Under the pieces are notes generated by a model. That model searched no databases, had not been told where the DNA came from, and saw nothing but the letters and a program-made list of their open reading frames with translations. This document shows, in pieces, positions 43,825-52,893 of a DNA stretch of 64,000 nucleotides (its first letter is position 1; the number at the start of each line of letters is the position of its first letter). Source of the DNA: Laceyella sacchari (GTDB lineage: Bacteria > Bacillota > Bacilli > Thermoactinomycetales > Thermoactinomycetaceae); NCBI RefSeq assembly GCF_004343255.1, contig NZ_SMDD01000003.1, positions 521,038 through 585,037 on the forward strand. Direction: 5' to 3'. The translations under genes were made by a program, and so were the position numbers.

Positions 43825-46173
43825 ATGGATAAACACCAAATGCGGCGTTCTCGCAAGAGTTCCAATACTCGCATATTCAAGAAAATCCTTGGGGCCCTTT
43901 ACGTCTTATTCGCCGTCGCACTGATTTTGGTTGCGGCGGGAATCGGAGTCGGGGCGGGGATCGTGTCCGCCATGGTGAAGGATGAACCGATTCGCACCAA
44001 AGAAGATTTCCAAAAGGAATTGGACAGTCTGTTCCAAAACAGCTACGCTTACTTCCAAACCCAAGACGGACAAGGCCAACCCCTGAGAATTGGCGCATTT
44101 CGCAATGGTGGCGACATGCGCAAACTGATTCGATCCAAAAACGATGTGAGCAAGTATCTGGTAGATGCCTTTATCTCCGTCGAAGACCGCGACTTTTACA
44201 AGCACAAAGGTGTGGTTCCCCGATCTCTATTACGCGCATCGTACCAGCAACTGGCCAAGTCCGAGGTGAGCACTGGCGGAAGCACGATCACGCAACAGCT
44301 CGTCAAAAACGTCATCCTGAAAGACTTTGACAAAGACCTCGAGCGGAAGGCAAAAGAAATCATTTTGGCCATCCGGCTCGATGCCATGTATGAAAAAGAT
44401 GAAATTCTAACTTATTATATGAACTCTGTCTTTTTTGGCAACGGTGCCAACAAACAGCGACTTCATGGCGTACAGGCTGCGGCCAAAGGCTTGTTCAACT
44501 TAGACCCCAAAGACTTAAACTTGGCCCAATCCGCTTATATCGCCGGCATGGTACAGCGGCCCAATGATTACAATCCTTTTGGGGGCGAAAAAAACCTCGC
44601 CCGCGGCAAAAAACGCATGAAGCTCGTGTTGGATAAAATGCTAGAAAACGATAAAATCACCAAAGAAGAATATAATAAAGCGCTAAATTTTGACATCAAA
44701 CAATCCCTGGCCAAGCCCAATAACGAGAGCAACGGCTACACCAACTACTCATACATCATGTACGCTCTGGAAGAGGAAGCGGCCGAAATCCTGATGAAGA
44801 AGGACGGCTTGGACATTGAAAAATTGAGTCAGGAAGGGAAATACCTGACGACTTTGAATCACTACATCGAACAAGTGCTGACGCGCGGCTACCACATCTA
44901 CAGCACCATCGACAAACCGATGTACGACGCCATTAACGCCGCCGCCAGCAAAGGGCTGACCTTTCACACCCGCACTTACAAGGGAGTGAAAGAGCAAGAA
45001 CAGCTGGGCGCCGTGGTCTTAGACAACCGCACCGGCTCCGTGCTGGCATTTGTACCCACTTCCAACAACAAAGGGAAACTAAACCACGCGCTTGACGCTT
45101 ACCGCCAGCCCGGTTCGGCCATCAAGCCGCTCATCGTGTACGGCCCAGCGATGGAAGAAGGGATTATTAGCCCCTCTACCCTCATTCTGGACGAGAAGTA
45201 TCCAAAAGCGGACGGCTCAGGCTATTACGAGAACGCGGCCAACAAATACTACGGCCCTGTGACAGTGACCAAAGCGCTCACGTATTCATTCAACATCCCG
45301 GCCATCAAAACATTTAACAAAATGGGACACGATGTGGGTTTCGCTTACTTACGCAAACTGAACATCCCTCCCCACAAAAATGACACGGAAGCCGCGGCCA
45401 TTGGCGGGCAATACCGTGGCTACACCGTGGATAAGATCACTGCCGCGTTTGCCACATTCGCCAATGAAGGGAAATACAATTCCCCTCATCTGATCGCCAA
45501 GATCACCGATGCGAACGGCAACACGATCTATGAGCACCAAGCAGAACAAAAACAGGTCTTCTCGCCGCAAACTTCCTATCAGATGATTAAAATGCTGCGC
45601 AATGTCGTCACCCAAGGCACCGGGGTCTATATCGGTTCTCGTGTGTATGGGTATGACCTTGCCGGCAAAACAGGAACGACCAGCGACGACAAAGACTTGT
45701 GGTTCATCGGTTCCACGCCAAACATCACCATTGGTGCCTGGGGCGGATATGACCATAACTTCCGCATGTCCCATAACGACAAATTCACCAAGCGGGCGTG
45801 GGTCAACATCTTTAAAGCCGCTGCAGCTGCCGCACCGGAATACTTTGACAAAAATGCCCGGTTCCAATCGCCCGGCGGCCTAAGAGACAACATCTCCTGC
45901 TTGGATTGCGGCGCCATCAACGACTACTTGTCGAAGCAAAAGAAAAAAGAGGAAGAAGAACAGAAGCAGAGAAAGCCAAATCAGCCTGGCGATCCCGGTA
46001 ACGAGCCTGGTGACGAACCTGGCGATAATCCCGGTAACAACCCTGGCAACAATCCGGGGGATGGCCCCGGTGATAATCCAAGCGACGGTCCTGGTAACAA
46101 TCCCGGTGGTGACGAACCCGGGGATGGCAATCAAAGGCCCGCCTTCCCACCACGACCGCCGAATCGGGATTAA
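43825..46173 (+). CDS. Class A penicillin-binding protein (PBP1A type), first copy
   Basis: ATG 43825 has GAGGAGG about 10 nt upstream. The 782-aa protein has a short cytoplasmic start, a membrane helix (residues about 21-50), a GT51 glycosyltransferase domain with catalytic Glu120 (ISVEDRDFYKH) and GGSTITQQLVKN (151-162), a transpeptidase domain with S431-x-x-K434 (PGSAIKPL), S488-x-N490 and K615-T-G617, then C692-x-x-C695 (SCLDCG), and a long Pro/Gly/Asp-rich PGDxPG repeat tail. Class A PBPs polymerise and cross-link peptidoglycan. A second related gene follows in the same direction. Confidence 0.93.
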   Translation: MDKHQMRRSRKSSNTRIFKKILGALYVLFAVALILVAAGIGVGAGIVSAMVKDEPIRTKEDFQKELDSLFQNSYAYFQTQDGQGQPLRIGAFRNGGDMRKLIRSKNDVSKYLVDAFISVEDRDFYKHKGVVPRSLLRASYQQLAKSEVSTGGSTITQQLVKNVILKDFDKDLERKAKEIILAIRLDAMYEKDEILTYYMNSVFFGNGANKQRLHGVQAAAKGLFNLDPKDLNLAQSAYIAGMVQRPNDYNPFGGEKNLARGKKRMKLVLDKMLENDKITKEEYNKALNFDIKQSLAKPNNESNGYTNYSYIMYALEEEAAEILMKKDGLDIEKLSQEGKYLTTLNHYIEQVLTRGYHIYSTIDKPMYDAINAAASKGLTFHTRTYKGVKEQEQLGAVVLDNRTGSVLAFVPTSNNKGKLNHALDAYRQPGSAIKPLIVYGPAMEEGIISPSTLILDEKYPKADGSGYYENAANKYYGPVTVTKALTYSFNIPAIKTFNKMGHDVGFAYLRKLNIPPHKNDTEAAAIGGQYRGYTVDKITAAFATFANEGKYNSPHLIAKITDANGNTIYEHQAEQKQVFSPQTSYQMIKMLRNVVTQGTGVYIGSRVYGYDLAGKTGTTSDDKDLWFIGSTPNITIGAWGGYDHNFRMSHNDKFTKRAWVNIFKAAAAAAPEYFDKNARFQSPGGLRDNISCLDCGAINDYLSKQKKKEEEEQKQRKPNQPGDPGNEPGDEPGDNPGNNPGNNPGDGPGDNPSDGPGNNPGGDEPGDGNQRPAFPPRPPNRD

Positions 46174-46197
46174 TCCCGCCAAGACCGATTAATAAAC

Positions 46198-46235
46198 AAC
46201 CCTCCACCCGTCAAGGGATGGAGGGTTATTTGTAT
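46198..46235 (+). terminator. Terminator of the first class A PBP
   Basis: AACCCTCCA pairs with TGGAGGGTT around a 12-nt loop, followed by ATTTG. Confidence 0.8.
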
Positions 46236-46549
46236 TCACTCAAAAAGAGTAGGCCGGAATCATCAGCTATACCCGTATGAAACACTTCTCATCCACAGCC
46301 AATGACCTGATCGTGTCTAGTACATCAAGTTAAAAAGAAGCGACCGAAAAACCTGTCCCAATAAGCGTCGATGCACAAGTGAAGCGAATGGGAAAACGGT
46401 TTTGGAGCCGCTGCTATTCATCAGTGTGCAACCACCCCAAACTACCAATATGCCCATTCCCATTAACAATGAATCCAAAAGCAAAAATCATCGTTCCATC
46501 ACAAAAGATATTGTCATAATTTGTATAACACCTAGCATGCATATCCCTG

Positions 46550-46558
46550 TGATATAAT
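46550..46558 (+). promoter_or_regulatory. Extended -10 promoter of the second class A PBP
   Basis: TGATATAAT is an extended -10 element, 34 bp upstream of the ATG at 46592. Confidence 0.5.
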
Positions 46559-46591
46559 TATCTTCGCATGGAACCAAGGGGGGGGCGAAAG

Positions 46592-48868
46592 ATGGAAAAA
46601 TACCCTTACAATAAACAAAAAGCCAAAGGGAAGAAAAAGGCATTAAAAATAATTGGCAAAGTTCTATATATTAGTTTAGCTACGATTTCTATCGTTACCG
46701 TTGGCAGTGTTGGGGTTGGTGCAGGCGTTGTATCAGCGCTAACCAAAGACGAAAAAATACGTACCAAATCTGATTTTGACAAAGAATTGTCTGGTTGGTC
46801 ACAAACGAGTTACGCTTATTTCCGATCTGAAGATGGGAATCAACCACCTAAACCGATTGGTGCGTTAATCTCCCCTGATGATCGCAAGCTCGTCAAAAAA
46901 CTGAATGAAGTCACCCCTTATTTGACCGATGCTTTTTTAGCAGTCGAAGACCATGAGTTTTATCAACATAAAGGGATCGTTCCTTCATCTCTGATCCGTG
47001 CAACTTGGCAACAAGTTTCCGGTAGTGAAGTGACCACAGGCGGTAGTACCATTACACAACAATTAGTGAAAAATGAACTCTTTACCCAAGAAAAATCGTT
47101 GGAACGGAAAGCCCTTGAAATTATTAATGCCTTAAGGATTGAAAAATATTACAACAAAGAGGAAATCTTTGTCGCTTACATGAATAGCGTTTACTTTGGC
47201 AAAGGTGCTCACGGAAAGCACATGTACGGCGTTGTCGCTGCAGCACGCGGGATCTTCAATAAAGACGTCAAAGAGCTCAGTTTGCCACAAGCGGCTTATA
47301 TTGCAGGGATGGTTCAACGCCCCAATGCATACAATCCATTCCGTGGGGATGACAATATCCGATTAGGGACAAAACGGATGAAATTGGTTTTGGCTAAAAT
47401 GCTTGAGAACAAAAAAATATCGAAAGCTGACTATGATCAAGCGATTAAATTCGATATTAAAAACTCCCTGGCCAAACCAACTGATTTTGTGAATCCATTG
47501 GAAAAATACCCCTACATCATTACAGCCACAGAAAACGAAGCCGTTGATATATTGATGGAGCAGGACAAAGCAGAAAAAAACGCAGCAAATATTAAAGAAT
47601 ACCGTGACCGCATCAAAAAAGGTGGGTATAAAATCTATACCACCATTGATGAGCAACTCTATAATGCTTTGAATGACTCGATCAAAAATATGAATGTCCC
47701 AGGAAAATGGAAAAACGGGAAGAAAGTCAAAGAGCAAATTGGGGCAACACTCATTGACAATAAAACCGGTTCTGTACTTGCCTTTGTTTCAGGAACCGAC
47801 TTTAAAGATACGCAACTTGATCACGCGTTTGAAGTAGAACGGCAACCCGGCTCTGCAATCAAACCGCTGTTGGTTTACGGTCCCGCCTTAAACGACGGCA
47901 TCATCTCCCCTGATTCGATGATTTGGGATGAACCCGTTCCCAAAGGTGACGGTACGATGTACAAAAACGCAAACGGGAAATACAAAAATGGCCCGGTCAC
48001 AGCGACTTATGCCTTGCAATGGTCGTTGAACACTCCGGCAATCAAGTTGATCAAAAAACTTGGGGTGCAACACGCTTTCGACTACTTGCGGAAGATGGAC
48101 ATGCCTCCACATAAATGGGATGGCGAAGCCTCGGCTCTCGGTGGGATGAGAAAAGGATATACGGTAGCTCAAATGACTGCTGCTTTTGCCATGATCGCCA
48201 ACTCCGGTGTATACAACAAGCCTCACCTAATCGAGCGAATTGAAGATTCTTCTGGCAATGTCATTTATGATTTTAATAAGCAGTTTAAAGAGAAACAAAT
48301 CTTTAGCCCGCAAGCCACATACCAATTGACGCAAATGATGCGGGAAGTTGTACGTAACGGTACGGCTAAAGTTATCGGTGGACAATTGGGCGGATACAAT
48401 ATCGCCGGTAAAACAGGAACCACCAGTAATTACGTTGATCTATGGTTTGTCGGTTTTTCTCCTGAGGTGTCTCTGGGAGTATGGTCCGGTTATGATCAAC
48501 ATTATAAAAATGCACATGAAACGTTCACCAAGCAAGCATGGGCTCGCCTGTTCAAAGCGGCAGCTCAAACCAAGCCGGATTTGATTAAACCGGGTAGCAA
48601 TTTTAACAATCCAGGCGGTTTGACGAGCGGCAAATGTTTTGAATGCGGCCGCGCCGTCCCGAAAACCGATGCGGAGCCTGGGAAAGATCCCGCACAGGGA
48701 GAGGGACAACCTCAAGGACAACAACCTCCGGCAGGAGAGACTCCAGAACAACCCAATACGGGACAAACTCCCCAACAGCCAGCTGGAGATCAAACTCCTC
48801 AACAGCCGACCGGGGGAGAAAACGGGCACAACAACACACAAAATGGTGGCGGCGAAACGTCGCAATAA
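46592..48868 (+). CDS. Class A penicillin-binding protein (PBP1A type), second copy
   Basis: ATG 46592 follows AAGGGGGGGG. The 758-aa protein has the same layout as the first copy: membrane helix (about 21-50), GT51 with Glu119 (LAVEDHEFYQH) and GGSTITQQLVKN, transpeptidase with PGSAIKPL, SLNTP and AGKTGTT, a CFECG pair after the transpeptidase domain, and a tail rich in Pro, Gln, Glu and Thr (QGQPQGQQPPAGETPEQ) rather than PGD repeats. The stretch reads more AT-rich than the first copy, which suggests a divergent paralogue or exchange. A strong terminator follows. Confidence 0.93.
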   Translation: MEKYPYNKQKAKGKKKALKIIGKVLYISLATISIVTVGSVGVGAGVVSALTKDEKIRTKSDFDKELSGWSQTSYAYFRSEDGNQPPKPIGALISPDDRKLVKKLNEVTPYLTDAFLAVEDHEFYQHKGIVPSSLIRATWQQVSGSEVTTGGSTITQQLVKNELFTQEKSLERKALEIINALRIEKYYNKEEIFVAYMNSVYFGKGAHGKHMYGVVAAARGIFNKDVKELSLPQAAYIAGMVQRPNAYNPFRGDDNIRLGTKRMKLVLAKMLENKKISKADYDQAIKFDIKNSLAKPTDFVNPLEKYPYIITATENEAVDILMEQDKAEKNAANIKEYRDRIKKGGYKIYTTIDEQLYNALNDSIKNMNVPGKWKNGKKVKEQIGATLIDNKTGSVLAFVSGTDFKDTQLDHAFEVERQPGSAIKPLLVYGPALNDGIISPDSMIWDEPVPKGDGTMYKNANGKYKNGPVTATYALQWSLNTPAIKLIKKLGVQHAFDYLRKMDMPPHKWDGEASALGGMRKGYTVAQMTAAFAMIANSGVYNKPHLIERIEDSSGNVIYDFNKQFKEKQIFSPQATYQLTQMMREVVRNGTAKVIGGQLGGYNIAGKTGTTSNYVDLWFVGFSPEVSLGVWSGYDQHYKNAHETFTKQAWARLFKAAAQTKPDLIKPGSNFNNPGGLTSGKCFECGRAVPKTDAEPGKDPAQGEGQPQGQQPPAGETPEQPNTGQTPQQPAGDQTPQQPTGGENGHNNTQNGGGETSQ

Positions 48869-48873
48869 AAGTA

Positions 48874-48911
48874 GCACCTTCCCCATCACCACGGGGAAGG
48901 TGCTTTTTTTC
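48874..48911. terminator. Bidirectional terminator of the second PBP and acsA
   Basis: GCACCTTCCCC pairs with GGGGAAGGTGC around an 8-nt loop, followed by TTTTTTT on the plus strand. Confidence 0.9.
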
Positions 48912-50628
48912 AATCTTCCATGGTAGACAAATCGCCTGTAGGTAAACCCAACTCCCAAGCTTTCAACACCCGGCGCATGATTTTGCCACTTCTTGTCTTC
49001 GGCAACTTATCCCTAAACTCAATTTCGCGCGGGGCAGCATGGGCGGCCAAACGCGTCTTCACAAATTGGCGGATCTCCTCTTTCAGCTCCTCCGAAGGTT
49101 CATAGCCCTCCCGCAACGCAATGAACGCTTTGATGATTTCACCCCGGATCGCATCCGGTTTACCAATCACTCCTGCCTCAGCCACGGCATGATGCTCCAC
49201 CAACTTACTTTCCACTTCAAACGGCCCGACCCGTTCACCGGATGTATTGATCACGTCGTCCAGTCGGCCTTGGAACCAGAAATACCCGTCTTCATCCATA
49301 TAGGCAGAATCGCCTGACACATACCATCCAGGAATGCGGAAATATTCTTGGTACTTCTCGGGATTTTTCCAGATCTGGCGCATCATCGACGGCCATGGAG
49401 TCCGGATCGCCAGGTTCCCCATCGTATACGGTGGCAACTCGTTCCCTTCATCGTCAATGATCGCCGCATGGATACCAGGGAAAGGCTTACCCATCGAGCC
49501 CGGTTTGATCTCCATCTGCGGGTAGTTGGAGATGAGGATGCCACCAGTCTCCGTCATCCACCAGTTGTCATGGATACGCTTACCGTACGTCTTCAGGCCC
49601 CAGCGCACCACTTCGGGGTTCAGCGGTTCACCCACGCTCAGCACGTGCCTTACCGATGAAAGATCATATTTTTTAACAACGCTCTCCCCCGCCGACATCA
49701 GCATGCGGAAAGCCGTCGGCGCACTGTACCAGACTGTTACTTTGTATTTTTCCAATGTTTGATACCAATCATCGGGACTAAATCGGCCACCGCGCACCAC
49801 ATTGGTCACGCCATTGAGCCACGGCGCGAAAATTCCGTAGGAAGTGCCCGTCACCCAGCCCGGATCAGCCGTGCACCAGTAAATGTCGTCATCTTGCAGA
49901 TCTAGCACCCACTTCCCTGTCTGGTAATGCTGGATCATGGCATTATGCACATGCAAAACGCCTTTGGGTTTCCCTGTAGAACCAGATGTATAATGAATGA
50001 TCATCGGGTCTTCCCGATCAACCCATTCAATGTCCAAATCGGAGGAAGCTTGACTCATTTCCTCTTCAAAGCTGTAATATCCTTCGACCAGTTCTCCCAC
50101 CGCACCGACCAAAATGATGTGTTTTAAATGAGGAAGCGCATCCACCGGCACCCGCTCCAACAAAGCAGGCGTTGTCACCAGCGCAACGGCTTCACTATTC
50201 TCCAGCCGATCCTTGACGGCCGCTTCCATAAACGCTTCAAACAAAGGCCCGATAATGGCTCCGATTTTGATGGTTCCCAAAACGCTGACATACAGCTCCG
50301 GAGTGCGCGGCATAAACACAAACACGCGATCCCCTTTACTGACGCCCAACTTGCGCAACACATTGCCGAATTGATTGGATTTTTCCTTTAGTTGCAAAAA
50401 CGTGTAACGCTCTTCTCGCACAGCGTCGCTGTAGATCAAGGCTGTTTTGTTTCCCTTCCCCGCTTCCACATGACGGTCTATGGCTTCATAGGCGGCGTTC
50501 ACCTTGCCGGTGTGGTGCCAAGAAAATGCCTGCTCCACTTGTTTCCAATCAAAATGGGATCTCGCCTCTTCATAACTGCTCATATTGTTGCCGGTGGTTT
50601 GGACTGGCACGCGTTCTTCATGGGTCAT
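48910..50628 (-). CDS. acsA: Acetyl-coenzyme A synthetase (AMP-forming)
   Basis: I chose ATG 50628, with GGAGG 9 nt upstream. The 572-aa adenylate-forming enzyme has the AMP-binding motif IHYTSGSTGKPKGV, WWMTETGGILISN, YVSGDSAYMDEDGY and the C-terminal PKTRSGKIMRR with the catalytic lysine that is acetylation-regulated in relatives. It activates acetate via acetyl-AMP for growth on acetate and recycling of overflow acetate. acuABC, common neighbours in B. subtilis, are not here. CcpA control is known in Bacillus; I did not see a clear cre site. Confidence 0.92.
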   Translation of the reverse strand: MTHEERVPVQTTGNNMSSYEEARSHFDWKQVEQAFSWHHTGKVNAAYEAIDRHVEAGKGNKTALIYSDAVREERYTFLQLKEKSNQFGNVLRKLGVSKGDRVFVFMPRTPELYVSVLGTIKIGAIIGPLFEAFMEAAVKDRLENSEAVALVTTPALLERVPVDALPHLKHIILVGAVGELVEGYYSFEEEMSQASSDLDIEWVDREDPMIIHYTSGSTGKPKGVLHVHNAMIQHYQTGKWVLDLQDDDIYWCTADPGWVTGTSYGIFAPWLNGVTNVVRGGRFSPDDWYQTLEKYKVTVWYSAPTAFRMLMSAGESVVKKYDLSSVRHVLSVGEPLNPEVVRWGLKTYGKRIHDNWWMTETGGILISNYPQMEIKPGSMGKPFPGIHAAIIDDEGNELPPYTMGNLAIRTPWPSMMRQIWKNPEKYQEYFRIPGWYVSGDSAYMDEDGYFWFQGRLDDVINTSGERVGPFEVESKLVEHHAVAEAGVIGKPDAIRGEIIKAFIALREGYEPSEELKEEIRQFVKTRLAAHAAPREIEFRDKLPKTRSGKIMRRVLKAWELGLPTGDLSTMED

Positions 50629-50713
50629 CAAGTCACGCCTCCCTTTGTTTGCAAACGATTTCAGTTTTCATTATTATATCACATGAATAAATATTAGCAA
50701 TTTAACACAATAA

Positions 50714-50745
50714 AATAACCGGCGGCTTAGACAGCCGCCGGTTGG
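50714..50745 (-). terminator. Terminator of the DUF1540 gene
   Basis: ACCGGCGGCT pairs with AGCCGCCGGT around a 5-nt loop, and ends in TATTTTATT on the minus strand. Confidence 0.75.
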
Positions 50746-50748
50746 AGT

Positions 50749-50901
50749 TTAATGCTGCGGTTGAAATGTCTTGCAGTCTGTTTCCTTGCTCGTCTCCGCT
50801 TCTTCTTTATGGGTGACCACATAGATGGCATCCGCCTTGCACTTGTTGCCTTGTCCCCAATAAGTACAGTTGCTCACTTCACACAAGACATCTTTTGGCA
50901 T
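50749..50901 (-). CDS. DUF1540 domain protein, 50 aa
   Basis: ATG 50901 has GGGGGAG 5 nt upstream and a terminator follows. The product has the DUF1540 core VLCEVSNCTYWGQGNKCKADAI, with cysteines arranged C-x5-C-x7-C and a fourth near the end (DCKTF). Members have four conserved cysteines and are likely metal-binding. Function unknown; a role in sporulation is often suspected. Confidence 0.8.
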   Translation of the reverse strand: MPKDVLCEVSNCTYWGQGNKCKADAIYVVTHKEEAETSKETDCKTFQPQH

Positions 50902-50960
50902 ATAAACTCCCCCTTTCCTAAACCTAATTTGTCCTGGAACAAGAGGGAGTACTCATCCAA

Positions 50961-51677
50961 TTATTTCTGCATCCGCAGGCGCAAAATCGCTTGAATCATG
51001 CTAGCAGAACGCTCGGAGGCCAGCTCTGTAAACTCGGCAAAATTAACATCAGCCGTGTGATCAGCGCGGTCAGACATAGAGCGGATCACCACATATGGTA
51101 CATCGGCCAAATGGCACACATGGGCGACGGCAGCCCCTTCCATCTCTACACAAGCCCCGTCAAACTGCTCTCGCAACTCCCGCACTTTGCCGGCATCAGA
51201 GATGAATTGATCACCGGACAGGACTTTGCCCGTCAATACCTTGACGCCGGAAATGCTACGGCCTGCTTCGACCGCCCAAGCGACGAGCTGCTCATCGGCC
51301 GGGAAAATCGACACATCTTGGAATGGTACAGTCCCTCTCGGAAAACCGACCGGGCTGGCATCAATATCATGCTGTTGGCAAGCAGTGGAAACGACGATAT
51401 CCCCAATGTCCAAATCGGGATGCAGAGCCCCTGCAACTCCAGTAAACAACACGGCATCTACTTGAAAATAGTCGATCAGCGTTTGTGTGCACACAGCGGC
51501 ATTCACTTTGCCCACGCCGGATTTGCAGAGAACCACAGGTGTGCCACACAGCATTCCCGAGTAATACGTGACACGGTAACGCTCCTGCTCTTGAACATCC
51601 TCCATAGCGTTTAGCAACGCTTTAATCTCCTCATCCATGGCGCCGATGACGCCGATAATTTCTTTGTTGTCTTTCAT
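50961..51677 (-). CDS. mtnN: 5'-methylthioadenosine/S-adenosylhomocysteine nucleosidase
   Basis: The 238-aa protein begins IGVIGAMDEEIKALL, has LFTGVAGALHPDLDIGDIVVST (the Pfs signature) and CVEMEGAAVAHVCHLADVPYVVIRSMSD with the catalytic Glu-Asp. It hydrolyses MTA and SAH to adenine and the thioribose moieties, linking methyl cycle and autoinducer-2 formation. The gene precedes ccpA downstream of a gap. Confidence 0.92.
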   Translation of the reverse strand: MKDNKEIIGVIGAMDEEIKALLNAMEDVQEQERYRVTYYSGMLCGTPVVLCKSGVGKVNAAVCTQTLIDYFQVDAVLFTGVAGALHPDLDIGDIVVSTACQQHDIDASPVGFPRGTVPFQDVSIFPADEQLVAWAVEAGRSISGVKVLTGKVLSGDQFISDAGKVRELREQFDGACVEMEGAAVAHVCHLADVPYVVIRSMSDRADHTADVNFAEFTELASERSASMIQAILRLRMQK

Positions 51678-51710
51678 CTGTTCATCCCTCTTCTCCCCGG
51701 GCCGATCCGC

Positions 51711-52748
51711 TTAGCGCTCATCTTCCCATTCTTTCAGTTTGGTGGAATTTCTCAGCTCCATGCTATATTGCAGGTATACTTGTCCGCTTTCTACTTGCTC
51801 GTCATTCATATACTTGGTCAACAAGCGCATCGCAACCGCGCCGATGTCGTACATAGGCACGCTGACCGTAGAGAGTAACGGGCGCACCTGGGAAGAAAGC
51901 GGGATATTCTCAAAACCGATAACGGACACATCCTCCGGCACGCGCTTACCTAAATCCTGCACGGCGTGGATCGCTCCCACCGCCATCTCATCGCTGGCCG
52001 CAAACACCGCGCTCACGCCCGGCTGGCTTTCAAGCAAACTCTTCATCTCCTCATAACCGGAACGGTAACGGTAATCGCCCAACCGCACCAACGCTTCATC
52101 AAACGAAGTTTCGCTTTCTTCGATTGCTTCTTTGTAACCCACATAGCGCGGGTATCCATTCACCGAATCGGTCAGCGGCCCACCGATAAAGGCGATTTGT
52201 TCATGCCCTTCATGAACGAGGATAGTGGTCGCTTCTTTGGCTGCTTGGATTTGATCAATCGTCACGTAAGGGAGTTCTCTTCTTTCGTCACGCGTGGCGG
52301 CCAATACCACCGGCACCGTACTAGCAGCAAAAATTTCGCGGTGGGAGTCGGTGATTTCACCGCCTAAGAACAGAAGTCCGTCCACCTGCTTCTCCAACAA
52401 CGCCTCAACCAGCTGGATTTCTTTCTCTTTTTTCATATCGGAATTGCTTAGAATAATATTGTAATGATACATGGTGGCAATGTCTTCGATCCCACGGGTC
52501 AACTCCGCATAAAAGGTGTTGGAGATGTCCGGGATCACCACGCCCACCGTGGTCGTCTTTTTGCTGGCCAGGCCCCGCGCCACCGCGTTGGGCCGATATC
52601 CCAACTGTCGAATAACATCCAGCACCTTTTTGCGAGTCACTGGTTTTACATTAGGGTTTCCGTTCACCACACGGGAAACGGTCGCCATCGATACGCCCGC
52701 TTCCCTGGCCACATCATAAATGGTTATCGTCTCTTTTTTCTTCACCAT
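51711..52748 (-). CDS. ccpA: Catabolite control protein A
   Basis: The 345-aa LacI-family regulator has the N-terminal helix-turn-helix ([20 protein letters not shown]), the hinge helix [15 protein letters not shown] and a periplasmic-binding-like effector domain with the family ending [15 protein letters not shown]. Overall similarity to B. subtilis CcpA is strong in my reading. CcpA binds cre sites with HPr-Ser-P as corepressor. It follows an SseB-like gene, rather than lying directly after aroA as in B. subtilis. Confidence 0.92.
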   Translation of the reverse strand: MVKKKETITIYDVAREAGVSMATVSRVVNGNPNVKPVTRKKVLDVIRQLGYRPNAVARGLASKKTTTVGVVIPDISNTFYAELTRGIEDIATMYHYNIILSNSDMKKEKEIQLVEALLEKQVDGLLFLGGEITDSHREIFAASTVPVVLAATRDERRELPYVTIDQIQAAKEATTILVHEGHEQIAFIGGPLTDSVNGYPRYVGYKEAIEESETSFDEALVRLGDYRYRSGYEEMKSLLESQPGVSAVFAASDEMAVGAIHAVQDLGKRVPEDVSVIGFENIPLSSQVRPLLSTVSVPMYDIGAVAMRLLTKYMNDEQVESGQVYLQYSMELRNSTKLKEWEDER

Positions 52749-52893
52749 ACTTATTCATTCACATCCAGTTCAGTCAAATTTCTTGATCTGCCAGTCTATC
52801 TTGGCCTTTCACAAACGATTATGGCCGCACGATTATTTTTTCCAGACATAAGAAAAGCAACCACACTTTTGTCTTATGTCCTCGGAATGGGCC

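Larger units (their letters stand above)
46174..46591. other. Intergenic region of 418 bp between the two PBP genes
   Basis: It contains the first PBP terminator (46198-46235), an extended -10 promoter for the second PBP and a middle stretch with no convincing ORF. I looked for transposase remnants there but found none I could support. Confidence 0.45.

Noticed and set aside
46236-46549. Possible remnant of a mobile element between the two PBP genes
   Set aside because: I could not find a terminal repeat or a continuous transposase-like frame; the region is left as intergenic.
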